From Pirellulaceae bacterium (GTDB lineage: Bacteria > Planctomycetota > Planctomycetia > Pirellulales > Pirellulaceae), in assembly GCA_020852965.1 (NCBI GenBank), contig JADYZV010000188.1, forward strand, positions 1-33,833: DNA of 33,833 nucleotides, given 5' to 3'. Within the stretch, counting starts at the first letter, position 1. Every line of letters begins with the position of its first letter. The notes under the pieces are model-generated. The model was not told where the DNA came from. It searched no databases and saw only the letters and a program-made list of their open reading frames with translations. The position numbers and the translations under genes are program-made. Shown piece after piece: positions 32,127 through 33,833 of this stretch.

Positions 32127-33833
32127 ATGAGCTGCCGCAATTCATCCCTATTGATTGTCACGATCGTTCAAGCCTGCATGACGGTGTTCGTATTGACGTT
32201 CAGTGGCGTGGGCTGCATCGCGCAGGAACTGGATCACGCGGGGATGCGTGCCGAACTGCAACGTTTGGAAGCGATCTGTCGTGCGCACGACTTAGAAACT
32301 GAGGCGGCCATCACCGCCGCGTGGCTGCCGACCCAGACGAGCGACCAACGGCGATACTACCTGCCGACCGAACCTATGCCGGAGGCGCGTTCCGCAGGAC
32401 ACGCTGACGCGCTGCGCGCCAATTGGGCCAAGCACTTCAACGCCGCTCGCATCCGCTATGCCCAGTGGCTGTTCTCCCAAGCCGTCGAGCTAGCCGCCGA
32501 CGGCGACGAAGCCGAGGCATTTTGCCTGCTGTGGCAGGTGCTACGTGAGGATGCGAGTCATACCGATGCCAATCGAATCTTGGGGACATTGGCCACCGCT
32601 GCTCGAGTTAAACCCCGGCTGCGCAAAGGGACGATTCCTCACTCGGAATTCGGTTGGCCTGCCGGTTCCTACAGTCGGATTGAGACCCCGCACTTCATGC
32701 TCACCACTCGCGGCGAGCCGCGTGAGAGTATCGAACTGGCTCATTCCATGGAAGCTTTTTACGCTCTGTGGCGGCAGGTTTTCTATCCCCTATGGGCACC
32801 TCCAGGAGTGTTGACTCGGCGTTTTGACGGTCGCAATTTGCCTTGGGAGAAGTCGCGTGAGATGCAGGTCACCCTGTTGCGTGATCGCGATGACTACTTG
32901 CAAGTCCTGGGGATGGCTGAGAAGAACGTGGCGATCTCGGTTGGCTACTACGAGCCACGGCTGCAGAAGAGCTTCTTCTACTTGGGCGACGGTTGGCAAG
33001 TGACGTTGTTTCACGAATTGACTCATCAACTGCTTGCCGAAGCAACCAATATCGGTGCCGATCCTGATGCCGGAGGGCTGGCGGGCGTGTGGCTCACGGA
33101 AGGGATTGCCAACTATATGGAGTCGCTCATCGAACGCGACAGCTACTGGACGCTGGGTGGCTACGCGGCACCGCGCTTGCAAACCGCCCGCTATCGCGCC
33201 ATCCGCGATGGCTACTGGGTCGACTGGCGTGAGTTTACTCAAGCTGGGCGTGAGCAGTGGAAGCAAAATCCACAAATCGGCTTGTTGTATGCCCAGGCCA
33301 CCGGTTTGAGCCACCTTTTCATGGACCAATTGCAGCAGCCAACAGCGCGGCAGACATTTCTGCAAGCCCTAGTTTCGGTCTATCAGAACTCGGCAGACTT
33401 CGATCCTCTCCTAGCGTTGCTCGGTAAAGACGATGAAGCGGCCAAACTGGCCTATCAAATTGCTTTGACACTGAGCGATTCGCAGGTCGCCCAGGTGTGC
33501 CAGTCGGGACTGCCCTGTTCTTCGTTGGTGTTGGCCGGGAGTGAACTGAAGCCTGAGACCTGGAGTCAACTCGCCGTACTAGCTCCCGAACTGGAGTGGC
33601 TCGACCTCTCGTTTTCCAATGTGGTGCCGGACGACCTGCAATGGCTCGACCAAGCCAAGAAGTTGCAACGACTGAGCGTCGAAGGTACGCACTGCGACTC
33701 GCAGTTGCTGCCCCGCCTGCGGCAGTTGCCCGCCTTGATTGAACTCGACCTGACCGGCTGCAATATTGACGACGAAGGCTTAAATGCACTGCGGGGGCAT
33801 CCCACACTCGAAACTCTGTGGCTCGAAGGAACT
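32127..33833 (+). CDS. Secreted HExxH metalloprotease-like protein with leucine-rich repeats, 3' end outside the window
   Basis: The frame from ATG 32127 is open for 569 codons to the right edge, so the protein is truncated. A hydrophobic N-terminus (about 8-33, LLIVTIVQACMTVFVLTFSG) suggests export. Residues about 40-190 are helical. The zinc site is HELTHQLLAEATN (His296, Glu297, His300) with the likely third ligand Glu325 in WLTEGIANYMES. This is the gluzincin pattern, and its context resembles DUF1570-type planctomycete proteins. From about 470 on, leucine-rich repeats appear, with LEWLDLSFSNVVPDDLQWL, LQRLSVEGTHCDSQLLPRL, LIELDLTGCNIDDEGLNAL and LETLWLEGT at a spacing of 23-25 residues. 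The LRR part probably binds a partner or substrate (inference). The number of further repeats is unknown. No ribosome site precedes the ATG. Confidence 0.82.
   Translation, partial: MSCRNSSLLIVTIVQACMTVFVLTFSGVGCIAQELDHAGMRAELQRLEAICRAHDLETEAAITAAWLPTQTSDQRRYYLPTEPMPEARSAGHADALRANWAKHFNAARIRYAQWLFSQAVELAADGDEAEAFCLLWQVLREDASHTDANRILGTLATAARVKPRLRKGTIPHSEFGWPAGSYSRIETPHFMLTTRGEPRESIELAHSMEAFYALWRQVFYPLWAPPGVLTRRFDGRNLPWEKSREMQVTLLRDRDDYLQVLGMAEKNVAISVGYYEPRLQKSFFYLGDGWQVTLFHELTHQLLAEATNIGADPDAGGLAGVWLTEGIANYMESLIERDSYWTLGGYAAPRLQTARYRAIRDGYWVDWREFTQAGREQWKQNPQIGLLYAQATGLSHLFMDQLQQPTARQTFLQALVSVYQNSADFDPLLALLGKDDEAAKLAYQIALTLSDSQVAQVCQSGLPCSSLVLAGSELKPETWSQLAVLAPELEWLDLSFSNVVPDDLQWLDQAKKLQRLSVEGTHCDSQLLPRLRQLPALIELDLTGCNIDDEGLNALRGHPTLETLWLEGT

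Overview
The window looks like a chromosomal segment of a planctomycete, most likely of the Pirellulales type. The evidence is a DUF1549/DUF1553 plus DUF1501 gene pair, very large secreted proteins without recognisable domains, weak or absent Shine-Dalgarno sites at many starts, GTG/TTG starts, and moderately high GC. This assignment comes from gene content only; no rRNA or tRNA gene is visible. No phage, transposase, integron or CRISPR array was seen.

Layout. Positions 1-991 hold the 5' part of a multi-pass membrane protein gene (minus strand, runs off the left edge). A divergent intergenic region with two hairpin repeats follows. Then comes a plus-strand pair, DUF1549/DUF1553 (PSCyt2/PSD1) at 1374-3176 and DUF1501 with a twin-arginine-like signal at 3192-4574. 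A GAF plus PP2C/SpoIIE-like protein with a decayed metal site is on the minus strand at 4909-6498. Positions 23282-6794 form one long minus-strand block that reads like an envelope operon: an LptD/OstA-type outer-membrane protein, a 1297-residue secreted protein, a 2338-residue protein that looks like two such units fused head to tail, and a secreted S15 (CocE/PepX-like) hydrolase. The last three genes are separated by only 11-12 bases.

Divergent from that block is pyrE (23844-24398), followed at 15 bases by an uncharacterised protein with a possible PD-(D/E)XK-like N-terminus and a winged-helix-like C-terminus. Next come a secreted prolyl oligopeptidase (S9A, minus), an RluA/RluD-type pseudouridine synthase (minus), a GlcF-type iron-sulfur protein (plus), a small conserved-looking protein and csrA (plus), a secreted sugar-phosphate-isomerase-like TIM-barrel protein (minus), and, truncated by the right edge, a secreted HExxH metalloprotease-like protein with C-terminal leucine-rich repeats (plus).

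The intergenic spaces are rich in short palindromic repeats of three kinds: (a) hairpins with a conserved CTCCGC-type loop and differing but complementary stems; (b) copies of a GACGAGGTTACGAGTCC motif, one pair forming a 24-bp hairpin; (c) a hairpin placed right after the stop codons at 4909 and 6794. The most promising material for something undescribed is the LptD-linked giant-protein operon, the pyrE-linked nuclease-like family, the decayed phosphatase, and the structured repeat families.
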